Below, in pieces: positions 51,001 to 55,467 of a stretch of 64,000 bases of DNA. Numbering within the stretch: the first letter of the stretch is position 1; each line of letters opens with the position of its first letter. This DNA comes from Diphasiastrum complanatum (lineage: Eukaryota; Streptophyta; Lycopodiopsida; Lycopodiales; Lycopodiaceae), in NCBI GenBank assembly GCA_029204225.1, contig CM055102.1, positions 3,289,528 through 3,353,527 of the forward strand, read 5' to 3'. The position numbers were made by a program, and so were the translations under genes. The notes beneath the pieces are model-generated. The model saw only the letters and a list, made by a program, of their open reading frames with translations, was not told the origin of the DNA and made no database searches.

Positions 51001-53900
51001 TTGTCTCCAAGGTATTGTGGTCCCTTTACCATCAGTAGGAGACTAGGCGAGGTCACCTATGAACTAGAACTCCCACACAGCAGTAAGGTTTTTCCAGTCT
51101 TTCATGTAAGTCAGTTACGAAAAGCCTTAACCAGATCAGATAATCTGGTAGGGGACAGTGTTCTAGTTCTCCCATTGGATCCTCAACAACCTCCACATGA
51201 ACCAGAGGAGATTCTTGATAGTAGAGAGACGCAGACTCGTCATACTCTATACCGAGAATATCTGGTTAAGTGGAATGATCAGCCTGTTGAGAATGCCACT
51301 TGGGAAAGAGGCAGCGTCCTTCGCAAGATTTTTCCAGACCTTGTCTTAGAGGACCAAGACGGTTCTTAAGGGGGAGGGAGTGTTACGAGCTCGTAACCAG
51401 TGCCGAACCCTAGGGAACACAGATAGGTCAGATACCACAGTCAGGGTCGTGTCCAGTGTACATGACCAATAGGGCAAGACAGTGTGAGTAGTGTGCCCCA
51501 GCACGGTCCATAGCCATGGCGGGCCTAACACAGCCTAGGGACCCTGTCAGCAGGATAGGGCCCCCAGTTGGGTCCCGACGTGCAGTCGACCACGTCAGTG
51601 CCACGTGGCCGACACTTGGCAGTTGCATGCTACCAGTCCTCACACTGGGCTAGGAGGGGCTTACTCTATATCAGGGAGTAGGCAAGGTTGGGTGGATCAG
51701 TTAGTGTTTGCCCTACTGTGGTGTTAGGATCTATAACAATGTTTAGGGGAGCTTCTTTTGCGGGTAAGGACCTCGTAGCTGAGGCAAATGCTTTCATTCA
51801 TTCCACCTTTGGTCTCAAAGAGGATGTCATATCTGCTGCTTGGGTGGGTAAGCTCCAATCCACTACAGTATTTTTGCGTTTCAAGGATGCTTTGCTTCCT
51901 CAAAAGGTTCTACGTAAAAGAGGTTTCCTGAAGGGATCTACTATTTTAATGGATGAAGACTTGACGCCCATTCAATGGACTGAGAGAAAGAAAATTATCG
52001 CAGATGCTAAGGCCAATAATTTAAGGGCTCTCTTTCGAGATGGACGCCCGGTCTTGGTTAAATTGCAGAACTTAAAATTTCAGATTCTTCTCCCTCTCCT
52101 ACGTGAGAGATGTTTGAGCTACAATCATCTATTTCCTCTCTTGCGTGAGAGATGAGCTTTTTTACATAGCGAATTACGTTTTCATTTAGTTTTCTATTGA
52201 CGGCATTGTTCCATCCGAGTTCCATTTCTTATGATGTACTCCTTTTGTATTATACGCCTTTTGGCATGGAAAAGATGTAAAAAGCTTTCTTTCTTCTTTC
52301 TTTCTCTCTCTCCCCACAGGGTACAAAAGAATAAAATCCACAATTGTCCTTACGATAGTATAATTAGACTTGCTTTAGATACATACATGAATTAACTCTT
52401 TGCTTGTATTTAACTTGTGTTCCCATATATTACTTGTTGTTGTGGAGACCTAGCTCCAATAAGGTAGTCATATCCTCAGTTGCAAGCCAACAAAGATGTC
52501 CATTAATCACCACAATTACAAAAAAGTACTTTCGAAGAATCGATTGACATGTTGCATAACATGTTGCATAACGCATCAAGTCACTTGTATTCCCAAGATC
52601 AAATGCATAAGGGGGGAGCGAGTTTTTGTACGTTCAAGTTTTACAGCTTTTCAAAAGTGAAAAGCTCTTTGAAATAGTTTCGGAACAAGATACCACTTCG
52701 TAAAAAGCCTCAATGTTTTGTTTTGACTTGCATAAGCACATCAAGGATCCTAGTAGCTTTGTGTAGGGATATTGCCCTCTATCTAGAAAAAAGAAAATTT
52801 CTTTCCAGATTTATTGGTTTCATACGGCTTGTATAAAGGAATTGGCTCCTCTTTCCTTTTCTTACATTGATACACCCAAGAAAGAAGCATGCATTTGGGA
52901 CCACGATTGACACCCTTTTATCCAAACCCCTAAACCGCATCATCATGCATCTAGGTAATATTAAGGTGAACGAATTTGAATGCACATATACGGGCAATGG
53001 CCTCCTTGCAAGAATGACAGGAAGAACTTTGAACTGTTGTATGTATAGGAGCTCCATGAATCATTTGGGTTGTGTGTGTCTTTGCACTTTTGTGGGTTGT
53101 GTGAACTATTGTGATTATGTTTGTATGACGAGTAAAGACCCTTTCATTCACTTTCCTCGTCCATTGAATTTTTGTTGTTTCTTAGATCTGCTATGAGAAT
53201 GAAATTTTGTGGTCTTCTCACATCTATGGTGTCTTGCAAAGATTTAGCCTGGTTTGTAAGATGCTTTTAGTTCACAAAATTCAAACTAAAAGTAATTGAA
53301 AGCTGTCATATCCTTGTCAAAAACGTAACAAACATAAAGTGAGAGCTAACTTTTGAATCTAACAGCAGCTTCAAATTGCTGGTTGATGTGTGTCCATCGA
53401 TTTGTCATCCTTCTACCTCATACTCAAACAAGAATTTGTTTTTTTCGTTTAAAATCATGAAACAGAATTGAAAGTCATGTCCTAAAAAATTAATGTTCTG
53501 TAATTCTGCACAGCTTGAATCCCTCAAAAAGTAAAATATAAATTTACATAGCTTTTCAAAACAAAGCAGCTTATAAAGGTATAAAATTTGGTAAGATAGA
53601 CTGGAATTACCAAGCTAACAAGATTAGTTATGTCATTGTAGAGCAACAATATATAGAAATTAAGTTCAGGCATATAACGAAACCAGATCTTTTACTGTTC
53701 TTGTATATAACAAAAACAGCAACCCAAATTCAATGAATGAGTGAAAGGATAACGGTACCATTGCACAGAACCAAAAGACCCAAGTATATCAGCTGCTTGT
53801 TCGGAGCTCTGGCGCCTTTCCTGCTCAAATAAGCTGATTTGCAGCCTGGACAATCTTCATACGTTTCGGTTTCTATCAGGGAATCCTTAAGGTCTGCCAT
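9851..53900 (-). CDS. ZIFL: ZIFL-type MFS transporter, 17 coding exons over 44 kb
   Basis: Spliced gene, join (minus): 53900-53759, 41772-41732, 41163-41103, 40801-40699, 40470-40368, 39933-39880, 39681-39619, 39258-39212, 39075-39000, 33729-33490, 30360-30273, 29674-29589, 29461-29354, 29193-29149, 27429-27341, 23626-23583, 10053-9851. All introns are GT-AG and all phases match; the product is about 530 aa against about 480 for Arabidopsis relatives. Family signatures: CPGC (residues 17-20), [12 protein letters not shown] (96-107, MFS motif A), G-x3-GP-x2-GG (176-185), PETLHKH (230-236) before a charged cytosolic loop (about 237-288), then six more hydrophobic segments. Characterised ZIFL proteins are proton-coupled carriers at the tonoplast or plasma membrane that move nicotianamine, phytosiderophores or other small ligands in Zn/Fe homeostasis; the substrate here cannot be read from sequence. 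The first Met precedes the CPGC motif by 16 residues. The 46 residues after EPFL are unlike the family and may be read-through of a donor (see the candidate terminal exon). Confidence 0.92.
10242..10316 (+). repeat. (GA)n microsatellite
   Basis: Pure GA array of about 75 bp inside ZIFL intron 16, 190 bp from the exon 17 acceptor (a CT array on the transcribed sense). Confidence 0.98.
10317..11880. other. Intron 16 filler; telo-box and CT-rich block at 11529-11880
   Basis: No gene recognised in 10317-11528. At 11529-11570 several CCCTAA units occur (AAACCCTAACCCTAAAA), followed by about 300 bp of TCTCTC-rich sequence ending where LINE homology starts. Such a telo-box plus CT block is common near plant promoters or 5' UTRs, so it may be a retro-copied 5' leader; its origin is not clear. 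Confidence 0.4.
11880..13290 (+). mobile_element. LINE copy A: 5'-truncated RT end, zinc finger, 3' UTR and tail
   Basis: A single frame runs from 11880 to 12895 with one internal TAG (12368-12370). It encodes the C-terminal part of a non-LTR reverse transcriptase ([18 protein letters not shown], about 11960) and a terminal zinc finger, FCQLC then EEHFLFTC (C-x2-C-x9-H-x4-C, about 12565-12620), preceded by [12 protein letters not shown]. The 3' UTR (12896-13226) ends with a short hairpin (GCCTATTGGC, 13233-13242), CATGGAAAAGACATTAATAA and a (TTC)n tail. The element is dead by 5' truncation. Confidence 0.85.
13412..13471 (+). repeat. (CT)n microsatellite
   Basis: CT array of about 60 bp between LINE copy A and gypsy copy 1. 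Confidence 0.98.
13602..13959 (+). repeat. 5' LTR, gypsy copy 1
   Basis: Begins TGTTACGAGCTCGTAACC, holding a perfect 16-bp palindrome one base from the end, and ends ATTACA. It contains a G-box (GCCACGTGGC) near 13812 and a TATA-like TCTATATC at 13886-13893. Confidence 0.98.
13961..13973 (+). promoter_or_regulatory. Primer binding site (initiator Met tRNA), copy 1
   Basis: TGGTATCAGAGCC one base after the LTR is the standard plant PBS complementary to the 3' end of initiator-methionine tRNA. The same site is at 45,832-45,844 in copy 2. Confidence 0.95.
14230..14530 (+). repeat. Leader array of about 90-bp degenerate units, copy 1
   Basis: Units starting CAGCG recur at 14330 (full CAGCGCTG), 14421 and 14514, spaced 91 and 93 bp. 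The sequence between is poorly conserved. This is untranslated leader between PBS and gag. Confidence 0.65.
14730..16412 (+). pseudogene. Gag-protease frame, gypsy copy 1
   Basis: 560 codons. A charged N-terminus with predicted coiled coil is followed by the Retrotrans_gag core ([13 protein letters not shown] to [11 protein letters not shown], residues about 170-210), a basic stretch, the zinc knuckle [14 protein letters not shown] (about 345-358) and a retropepsin ([12 protein letters not shown], about 433-445, and IVLGRDWL near 510). The active site reads D-D-G-A instead of D-S/T-G-A. Compared with copy 2, a one-base loss near 16,376 shifts the frame and ends it at 16412. Confidence 0.93.
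16382..16668 (+). pseudogene. Protease-RT linker frame, copy 1
   Basis: Continues pol after the first frameshift ([20 protein letters not shown], the usual entry to gypsy RT). A second single-base loss near 16,640, relative to copy 2, shifts it to a stop. Confidence 0.9.
16669..19515 (+). CDS. RT-RNase H-integrase-chromodomain frame, copy 1
   Basis: Open from about 16,669 (first Met 16,741; 924 codons). RT carries [22 protein letters not shown] and FLDD (about 17,071). RNase H carries [22 protein letters not shown] and [10 protein letters not shown]. Integrase has the H-H-C-C region ([12 protein letters not shown] to CQKCQ), catalytic D (MDF), D (SDRDSKFT) and E ([10 protein letters not shown]). 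The C-terminus [19 protein letters not shown] resembles a chromodomain, a module known to guide gypsy integration to chromatin. Translation of pol as a gag fusion is blocked by the two upstream shifts. Confidence 0.95.
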   Translation, partial: RQLTDYLGKGQIQTSSSPWASPVLLVKKKEGSMRLCVDYRALNKVTIKNKYPMPRADELFDQLDGAKFFSKIDLRSGYHQVRIKSEDVSKTAFRTRHGHYEFKVMPFGLTNAPATFMTLMNSVLRPYLGKFVVVFLDDILVYSKTRKEHLKHLRKVFRLLRKHKLYAKQSKCEFFVEEVAYLGHIISSDGIKMDPNKVKAILSWLRPQNILELQIFLGLAGYYRRFVKEYAQIAVPMTNLLKGKGKEFIWESAQEESFDALKTALATAPVLKVVDPNQPFVVETDASDFAVGAVLTQGGRPVAFESKKLEPAQTRYSAYEKELFSIVHALKTWRHYLYGANFEVLTDHESLRYLCNQPELRGRKARWVELMQEFDMFIRYRRGKFNTVQDPLSRMPMINELSFTQIRNELLESLRGKCQHDAFFSIIWNSVQNRQLQTPEPVPGAGASSSKNTAASVEDDDESKYTSSDDVEDSEPVLPKQTPVVEGQLTQGFKWKQYSIQDEYLLYRDRVCVPNSEDYRQQVLYECHDNPSAGHPGIQKTYELLRRQFFWPSMKKDVHQYVTSCQKCQVNKAERLKAGGLLHPLEIPAGKWESISMDFIVGLSKTQKGNDAIWVTVDRLTKMAHFIPTKTTVRAPELARLFVDGLFKLYGLPSGIVSDRDSKFTRNFWRAVFHHLHTKPNMSTTDHPQTDGQTERVNQVLEDMLRAYVSKKQTNWEEYLSILEFAYNSTKHSATGYSPFMLMYGFQPRSPTIVGFKQEKVEAARNFLEDLNQMIEHAKRSIRQSQDRARHYADPHRRDVQFSTGEKVYLRVPVDSKTLKSGVCAKLSPRYCGPFTISRRLGEVTYELELPHSSKVFPVFHVSQLRKALTRSDNLVGDSVLVLPLDPQQPPHEPEEILDCRETQTRHTLYREYLVKWNDQPVENATWERGSVLRKIFPDFVLEDQDGS
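19514..19526 (+). promoter_or_regulatory. Polypurine tract, copy 1
   Basis: AAGGGGGAGGGAG abuts the 3' LTR and overlaps the pol stop codon. It is the plus-strand priming site. Confidence 0.95.
19527..19884 (+). repeat. 3' LTR, gypsy copy 1
   Basis: 358 bp, same length as the 5' LTR, with 8 substitutions by my count. The ACGTG target duplication follows. Confidence 0.98.
20540..20680. repeat. Short tandem units of about 30 bp
   Basis: Three imperfect repeats built on CCCATGGGAA...GCCATTCTCAA. Similar GGGAA/TTCCC-rich text recurs at 24,370-24,440 and 24,760-24,830, so it belongs to the inverted-repeat family described separately. Confidence 0.6.
20765..20945 (+). repeat. Left arm of an inverted repeat pair (mate 24,370-24,640)
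   Basis: The stretch with TTTTGGCCCAATTTTTT, AAAAAATGATTACATGTGATAATG and a GTGTTCGCTCAC block matches the reverse complement of 24,370-24,640. The arms lie 3.5 kb apart and could be the termini of one DNA transposon or two oppositely inserted MITEs. I could not fix a target duplication. Confidence 0.6.
20965..21540 (-). other. Unrecognised minus-strand coding-like segment
   Basis: Overlapping frames at 20965-21321 (118 codons, acidic, with [14 protein letters not shown] and [16 protein letters not shown]) and 21269-21540 look more coding-like than chance. They lie between the arms of the inverted repeat pair. I do not recognise the family; a decayed transposase-associated protein is possible but unsupported. 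Confidence 0.3.
22560..22720 (+). repeat. Dispersed repeat, related copy at 43,880-44,050
   Basis: Shared blocks include CATGGTAGCAACCA, CAACCA-ACAT and a TTTTTGC-TATTTTGTAGGA-AAA core in the same order as at 43,880-44,050. Non-coding; identity moderate. Confidence 0.55.
23501..23581 (+). repeat. (TG)n-(GA)n microsatellite at the exon 16 donor
   Basis: TG repeats, then GA from 23,519 to 23,581. On the gene's sense strand this is a CT array starting at the third base of intron 16. Confidence 0.98.
23583..23626 (-). CDS. ZIFL: ZIFL exon 16 (residues 449-464)
   Basis: A 44-bp exon encoding [14 protein letters not shown], matching the family's LFSWAxxRxxxxFLPG. Acceptor TTGCAG|T; donor CCAG|GTTCTC, where the intron's third base begins a (CT)n array of about 60 bp. 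Intron 16 is 13.5 kb and holds gypsy copy 1. Confidence 0.9.
24370..24640 (-). repeat. Right arm of the inverted repeat pair
   Basis: Reverse complement of the left arm at 20,765-20,945 across the AAAAAATGATTA...GATAATG core and the GGCCCAATTTTT block, with indels. Confidence 0.6.
24790..25757 (+). pseudogene. Ty1/copia RT end and RNase H relic
   Basis: The frame near 24,830-24,960 gives [16 protein letters not shown] and [11 protein letters not shown], the end of copia RT. After an interruption, 25,229-25,567 gives RNase [21 protein letters not shown], then [21 protein letters not shown] stop at 25,565 and frame changes show decay. A purine tract (AAGGGGGG, 25,750-25,757) precedes the LTR. 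It lies in ZIFL intron 15, antisense to the gene. Confidence 0.88.
25758..26480 (+). repeat. Candidate 3' LTR of the intron 15 copia relic (end uncertain)
   Basis: Starts TGTTTACAGTCTGC directly after the purine tract. TATAAATA at about 26,000 fits an LTR promoter. The CA end and target duplication could not be found, so the right coordinate is approximate. Confidence 0.5.
27341..27429 (-). CDS. ZIFL: ZIFL exon 15 (residues 420-449)
   Basis: Encodes the highly conserved [20 protein letters not shown] and GPAGGG. Acceptor TTTGCAG|ACA, donor CTAT|GTAAGT. Confidence 0.96.
29149..29193 (-). CDS. ZIFL: ZIFL exon 14 (residues 405-419)
   Basis: A 45-bp exon encoding [15 protein letters not shown], at the position of the family's ITxxxILQNxAV stretch. 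Acceptor CTTGCAG|GTA, donor GTG|GTAGAC, weaker than its neighbours. Confidence 0.88.
29354..29461 (-). CDS. ZIFL: ZIFL exon 13 (residues 369-404)
   Basis: Encodes [20 protein letters not shown] and [15 protein letters not shown], two membrane segments. Acceptor TTGCAG|GCA, donor TCT|GTGAGT. Confidence 0.94.
29589..29674 (-). CDS. ZIFL: ZIFL exon 12 (residues 340-368)
   Basis: Encodes [20 protein letters not shown]. Acceptor TGAAAG|GT, donor TCT|GTAAGT. Confidence 0.95.
30273..30360 (-). CDS. ZIFL: ZIFL exon 11 (residues 311-340)
   Basis: Encodes [20 protein letters not shown], the conserved loop after segment 7. Acceptor TTGTAG|ATT, donor TCAG|GTATTA. Confidence 0.95.
30676..30785 (-). mobile_element. 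tRNA-derived short SINE, copy 1, with 19-bp TSD
   Basis: Body 30,695-30,766 (72 bp), minus strand. Box A-like TTGGCTCAATTGG and box B-like GTTCGAGCC are spaced as in a tRNA gene, with an anticodon-arm-like hairpin (CCAAAG...CTTTGG) between. Flanks AAATCTGAAAACGCTTCTT (30,676-30,694) and AAATCTGAAAATGCTTCTT (30,767-30,785) differ at one base. There is no non-tRNA body and no poly(A) tail. A second copy is at 58,434-58,516. A transposed tRNA pseudogene is the alternative. It lies in ZIFL intron 10 in sense orientation. Confidence 0.75.
31670..31985 (+). mobile_element. LINE copy B: zinc-finger fragment
   Basis: Encodes [12 protein letters not shown], then FCSMC and ESHFLFRC (C-x2-C-x9-H-x4-C), the same terminal zinc finger as copies A and C, then [14 protein letters not shown]. 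Truncated on both sides. It abuts an oppositely oriented RT piece near 31,985. Confidence 0.8.
31985..32880 (-). pseudogene. LINE reverse-transcriptase N-terminal fragment
   Basis: Minus strand, several frames: [20 protein letters not shown] (about 32,310), matching the EEV...NNKAxGxDG entry of non-LTR RTs; [12 protein letters not shown]; then [20 protein letters not shown] and EQASFHE (the GLxxxQAGFR block). Stops and substitutions show decay. It ends head-on against LINE copy B. Confidence 0.7.
33490..33729 (-). CDS. ZIFL: ZIFL exon 10 (residues 231-310)
   Basis: The largest exon, 80 codons: [10 protein letters not shown] completes the His motif, then a charged, poorly conserved cytosolic loop, then segment 7 ([20 protein letters not shown]). 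Acceptor CTTGCAG|GAA, donor GAG|GTTTGT. Confidence 0.96.
34684..35360 (+). pseudogene. Gypsy relic in intron 9: gag and zinc knuckle
   Basis: Gag core ([19 protein letters not shown], then [13 protein letters not shown]) followed near 35,305-35,350 by a zinc knuckle [14 protein letters not shown] with Thr replacing the last Cys. Stops interrupt it. The protease and RT entry follow at 36,971 and 37,530 after foreign sequence. Confidence 0.7.
35531..35735. repeat. 82-bp tandem repeat, about 2.5 units
   Basis: Unit starts (TGTCCTAA) fall at 35,531, 35,613 and 35,695, exactly 82 bp apart. A diverged relative with the same ending (CTACTTTTTAGGAGGTCAGTCC) occurs at 35,742-35,764 and 36,682-36,704, so related repeats bracket 35.8-36.6 kb. 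Confidence 0.9.
36971..37625 (+). pseudogene. Gypsy relic in intron 9: protease and RT entry
   Basis: 36,971-37,393 encodes a retropepsin-like domain with [13 protein letters not shown] (Arg in place of Ser/Thr in the D-S/T-G triad) and [14 protein letters not shown]. After stops, 37,555-37,620 gives [15 protein letters not shown], the RT entry motif. Homology ends where minus-strand LINE copy C begins (about 37,620). Confidence 0.75.
37615..38592 (-). mobile_element. LINE copy C: endonuclease end fused to RT end and zinc finger
   Basis: From 38,592 downward: the last part of an APE-type endonuclease ([18 protein letters not shown], then [13 protein letters not shown]). A large internal deletion near 38,320 leads straight to the RT C-terminal half ([16 protein letters not shown], about 38,240). 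The zinc finger follows (LCQLC, GHFTCKC; 37,820-37,880). The 3' UTR is missing. The endonuclease shows the family is an APE-type LINE. Confidence 0.82.
39000..39075 (-). CDS. ZIFL: ZIFL exon 9 (residues 205-230)
   Basis: Encodes membrane segment 6 ([20 protein letters not shown]) and ends DMP, the first residue of the PETLHxH motif. Acceptor ATGCAG|G, donor CCA|GTATGT. A 5.3-kb transposon-filled intron follows. Confidence 0.93.
39212..39258 (-). CDS. ZIFL: ZIFL exon 8 (residues 190-205)
   Basis: Encodes [15 protein letters not shown] plus a split Arg codon. Acceptor TTGCAG|CCT, donor ACCG|GTATGT. Confidence 0.93.
39619..39681 (-). CDS. ZIFL: ZIFL exon 7 (residues 169-189)
   Basis: Encodes the segment-5 antiporter signature [20 protein letters not shown]. 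Acceptor CTATAG|GTG, donor CAG|GTGTGT. Confidence 0.95.
39880..39933 (-). CDS. ZIFL: ZIFL exon 6 (residues 151-168)
   Basis: Encodes [18 protein letters not shown]. Acceptor ATACAG|GCA, donor GTT|GTAAGT. Ala167 stands where the antiporter signature has Ser. Confidence 0.95.
40368..40470 (-). CDS. ZIFL: ZIFL exon 5 (residues 116-150)
   Basis: Encodes [15 protein letters not shown] and the membrane segment [15 protein letters not shown]. Acceptor TTTTCAG|A, donor AAG|GTTAGT. Confidence 0.95.
40699..40801 (-). CDS. ZIFL: ZIFL exon 4 (residues 82-116)
   Basis: Encodes [12 protein letters not shown] and the MFS loop 2-3 motif [12 protein letters not shown]. Acceptor TTATCAG|GA, donor TCAGT|GTTAGT; the split codon gives Val. 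Confidence 0.95.
41103..41163 (-). CDS. ZIFL: ZIFL exon 3 (residues 62-82)
   Basis: Encodes [20 protein letters not shown]. Acceptor TCTGAAG|GTT, donor GTTG|GTAAGTC. Its acceptor and first 19 bases are duplicated 268 bp upstream in intron 2. Confidence 0.94.
41145..41655. repeat. 268-bp tandem duplication covering the exon 3 acceptor
   Basis: Bases from 41,145 recur from 41,413 with period about 268 and small indels. The duplicated unit includes 19 bp of exon 3 and its acceptor; the upstream copy lies in intron 2, about 270 bp before the real exon. Confidence 0.9.
41732..41772 (-). CDS. ZIFL: ZIFL exon 2 (residues 48-61)
   Basis: A 41-bp exon encoding [13 protein letters not shown], the conserved end of membrane segment 1. 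Acceptor GTGCAG|CA, donor CATG|GTAAGC. Confidence 0.93.
43880..44052 (+). repeat. Dispersed repeat, related copy at 22,560-22,720
   Basis: Same block order as the copy in intron 15/16 territory. It directly precedes a LINE 3' end. An 82-codon frame at 43,726-43,974 (Gln/His-rich) overlaps it but resembles nothing I know. Confidence 0.5.
44053..44500 (+). mobile_element. LINE copy D: 3' UTR and tail
   Basis: Aligns with 12,840-13,285 of copy A (GAC/GAT-rich end of the ORF, then CGTCCTACC, CACACATACCTCATACATG) and ends TTATATGG...GACATGGAAAAGACATCAAAAAAG with a TTC-rich tail at 44,446-44,500. The tail hairpin is degraded here. Confidence 0.65.
44905..45472 (+). pseudogene. LINE-type ORF1, 5' part, split by gypsy copy 2
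   Basis: After a CT-rich leader the frame encodes a Ser/Thr/Pro-rich stretch, [20 protein letters not shown], a stop (TAG 45,216-45,218), then an acidic patch and a coiled coil ([20 protein letters not shown]). The frame is cut at 45,472 by the gypsy insertion and resumes at 51,744. The layout (disordered, coiled coil, C-terminal domain) fits LINE ORF1 proteins, which bind RNA. Confidence 0.65.
44947..45003 (+). repeat. (CT)n microsatellite
   Basis: About 57 bp of CT at the start of the ORF1 element. Confidence 0.98.
45473..45830 (+). repeat. 5' LTR, gypsy copy 2
   Basis: 358 bp, TGTTACGAGC...CTATAACA. PBS TGGTATCAGAGCC follows at 45,832-45,844. Confidence 0.98.
45939..46390 (+). repeat. 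Leader array with palindromic CAGCGCTG units, copy 2
   Basis: CAGCGCTG occurs at 45,939, 46,030, 46,119 and 46,210, spaced 91, 89 and 91 bp; CAGCG-starting degenerate units follow near 46,303 and 46,386. Each is preceded by AGGTC or AGAC. Sequence between units is only weakly conserved. Confidence 0.8.
46602..47384 (+). pseudogene. Truncated gag, gypsy copy 2
   Basis: 260 codons nearly identical to copy 1 gag, ending at a TAG (47,382-47,384) where copy 1 has CAG. The frame goes on after the stop into the basic region, but a +2 insertion near 47,612 (relative to copy 1) and a deletion near 47,680 destroy the zinc-knuckle frame. Confidence 0.93.
47690..49842 (+). pseudogene. Protease-RT-RNase H frame, gypsy copy 2
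   Basis: Continuous frame through the retropepsin ([12 protein letters not shown], again D-D-G), the RT ([16 protein letters not shown]) and RNase H ([13 protein letters not shown]). Unlike copy 1, protease and RT share one open frame here. It ends at a TAA (49,840-49,842) where copy 1 has GAA. Confidence 0.94.
49843..51369 (+). pseudogene. Integrase-chromodomain frame, gypsy copy 2
   Basis: In frame with the preceding segment but separated by the TAA. The first Met at 49,972 opens 465 codons. It has the H-H-C-C region, catalytic D, D and E ([21 protein letters not shown]) and the chromodomain-like tail. Confidence 0.93.
51381..51738 (+). repeat. 3' LTR, gypsy copy 2
   Basis: 358 bp, preceded by the purine tract AAGGGGGAGGGAG (51,368-51,380) and followed by the ATGTT target duplication. 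Confidence 0.98.
51744..52330 (+). pseudogene. LINE-type ORF1, 3' part, with LINE-family tail
   Basis: Resumes the frame cut at 45,472: a domain around [20 protein letters not shown], then [20 protein letters not shown], which resembles the C-terminal nucleic-acid-binding domain of LINE ORF1 proteins (an EDLTxxxxxxRK motif). The frame ends at 52,155. About 90 bp later comes the tail: hairpin GCCTTTTGGC (52,256-52,265), CATGGAAAAGATGTAAAAAG, then TTTC repeats, like LINE copies A and D. No RT follows ORF1. Confidence 0.7.
52331..53758. other. Start of ZIFL intron 1, no other gene recognised
   Basis: AT-rich, only short random ORFs. No transposon domain or strong repeat seen. Confidence 0.5.
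53759..53900 (-). CDS. ZIFL: ZIFL exon 1 (residues 1-48)
   Basis: Starts [20 protein letters not shown], with the Cys motif typical of ZIFL proteins, and ends in the first membrane segment ([11 protein letters not shown]). The donor is AATG|GTACCG. Phase 1: the split codon gives Ala with exon 2. The next exon is 12 kb away. Confidence 0.92.
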
Positions 53901-54241
53901 ACTGGAAGCTAAAACCGATATCCAAGCTGATGCAAATTGCTCTCCTCCAAATGCATTAAATTTGATGTATTTTGAAACTGGTCTTCAAGAATGATTATTA
54001 CGGCTGTTCAAGAGCATGATCTGATTTGTTTCACGTAGCCACAATTGATGCTTTTAGATTGGAAAAGTGAATGCCGATTGCCAGCAGGTGGGTCTGGCAA
54101 TTTAGCAAGCTGCAAAGCTTGGGTGATTCGTGAATCATCTGCTGCTACCTACAGAGAAGCTGCTGTCCATCCTCTGTGACACATCTGTGAAACGTGCAGA
54201 TTTAGAGGGAGCCTCCTCAGATATAGCCGCATTCAAGGCAA

Positions 54242-54320
<79 letters not shown>

Positions 54321-54704
54321 AGGAGTCTCATGATTTCAATTTGCAAGAGAGTGCAGGCCCCAGGTGCATGTTTTTCGAGGGTCAAAATCATCAACTGATT
54401 GCTTTTGACACATTCTCACTTTCATCTGCCACACATTCATTATATTGGCCAATTGTGTTGCTCAGTACGTCTATCATTCTTGAAGATCACGTGGTGTGGA
54501 CACCTGAGGACTCCGATGAATCAAGCACAGGTGTATATATATATATACATATATACATAGCATATGTGACAATAATGTACCTTGATCCTCGTGATGAATT
54601 GATTACTGGGGGAAGCACTGGGATCAGGTCCAGTATCTCAGATCTCTGTCAACTCTCGATCATCAGAAGCACAGTCTTATTAGCAGAGAGATTCCTCTCT
54701 GTGT

Positions 54705-54750
<46 letters not shown>

Positions 54751-54860
54751 TGGCTGTGGCGGTGAGAAGGCCTGGTCAAGCCACGTACTAATTAGGGTTT
54801 AGATGGAGCCCTTTGATTAGGGTTGATAAAATCCTAAATACTAAACCCTAAGTAGTATGT
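53901..54860 (-). promoter_or_regulatory. Probable ZIFL 5' UTR and promoter
   Basis: Upstream of the exon 1 ATG (minus strand) lie a 74-bp CT array (GA on plus, 54,245-54,318), a TATATATA run (54,535-54,560), a second GA array (54,706-54,744) and telo-box-like motifs (TAGGGTTT, AAACCCTAA; 54,793-54,850). GA/CT arrays near plant start sites are bound by GAGA-binding BPC proteins. The transcription start is not determined; by distance from the TATA run it could lie near 54,500. Confidence 0.5.
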
Positions 54861-55467
54861 ATAAGAAAGAGGGAAAAATGTTATAGAGAAGGGCTTGCTT
54901 ATGCCAATTGTTGGGGTTTTATTTTTGGTTTTGTGAGAAATTTGGTTTCACCTTCTTCAGCCAAAATTTTAGCCTTTGTTTGCATAGAATTTTGTGCCAG
55001 GTGCCACTAAAGAAAAACACCCTTGAATGGGGAGCTGGGACTCCCTGCCCCGCCCTCGGCGAAAGGGCCTCAGAGGGGATCTAACATCTCTTCCTCCCTC
55101 CACGAAGTCTATTGAGTTATCCTTACAAAAAACTCGAATTTTTAAAAGCTTTTCAGTTTCTTTGAAGACTATATCGCTCATAAGAGCTGTATAAAAAATC
55201 ATCAAGTATTTTATGCTATCAAATTTAACAAAAACATGTTAGTTCCATTCCTATTCTTTGCCAATTTTCTTGAGCACTACCTCTAGCCCTAGGAGGCGAA
55301 AGGGCCTTGCAAGGGTGCCCCTTGGTTAATATGGCATGGTTAGCTAATTGTTCTTTCAAAATGTGGCGAGTGAGCATGCAAGGTAGCTCTCTATCCAAAT
55401 GAAGAATACTATTTAGCTCTCTCAAGTAGATATCATGGATGGGGCTTTAAAGCATGGCCTGGCACAC
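54861..55467. other. Intergenic DNA, nothing recognised
   Basis: Short ORFs on both strands without family resemblance. CGAAAGGGCCTTGCAAGGG-like GC-richer patches occur near 55,060 and 55,300. Confidence 0.4.

Larger units (their letters stand above)
45473..51738 (+). mobile_element. Ty3/gypsy retrotransposon, copy 2 (full length, youngest)
   Basis: 6,266 bp, same family as copy 1, with 358-bp LTRs and target duplication ATGTT (45,468-45,472 and 51,739-51,743). I count 2 LTR differences (about 0.6%). It is inserted inside the ORF1 element, which lies in ZIFL intron 1, again antisense to the gene. Coding breaks differ from those of copy 1: a TAG in gag, a small insertion and a deletion around the zinc knuckle, and a TAA between RNase H and integrase. 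Confidence 0.97.

Noticed and set aside
51688-52155. 155-codon ORF starting inside the gypsy 3' LTR
   Set aside because: The start codon is in LTR sequence by chance; the real frame is the ORF1 that was open before the gypsy insertion.
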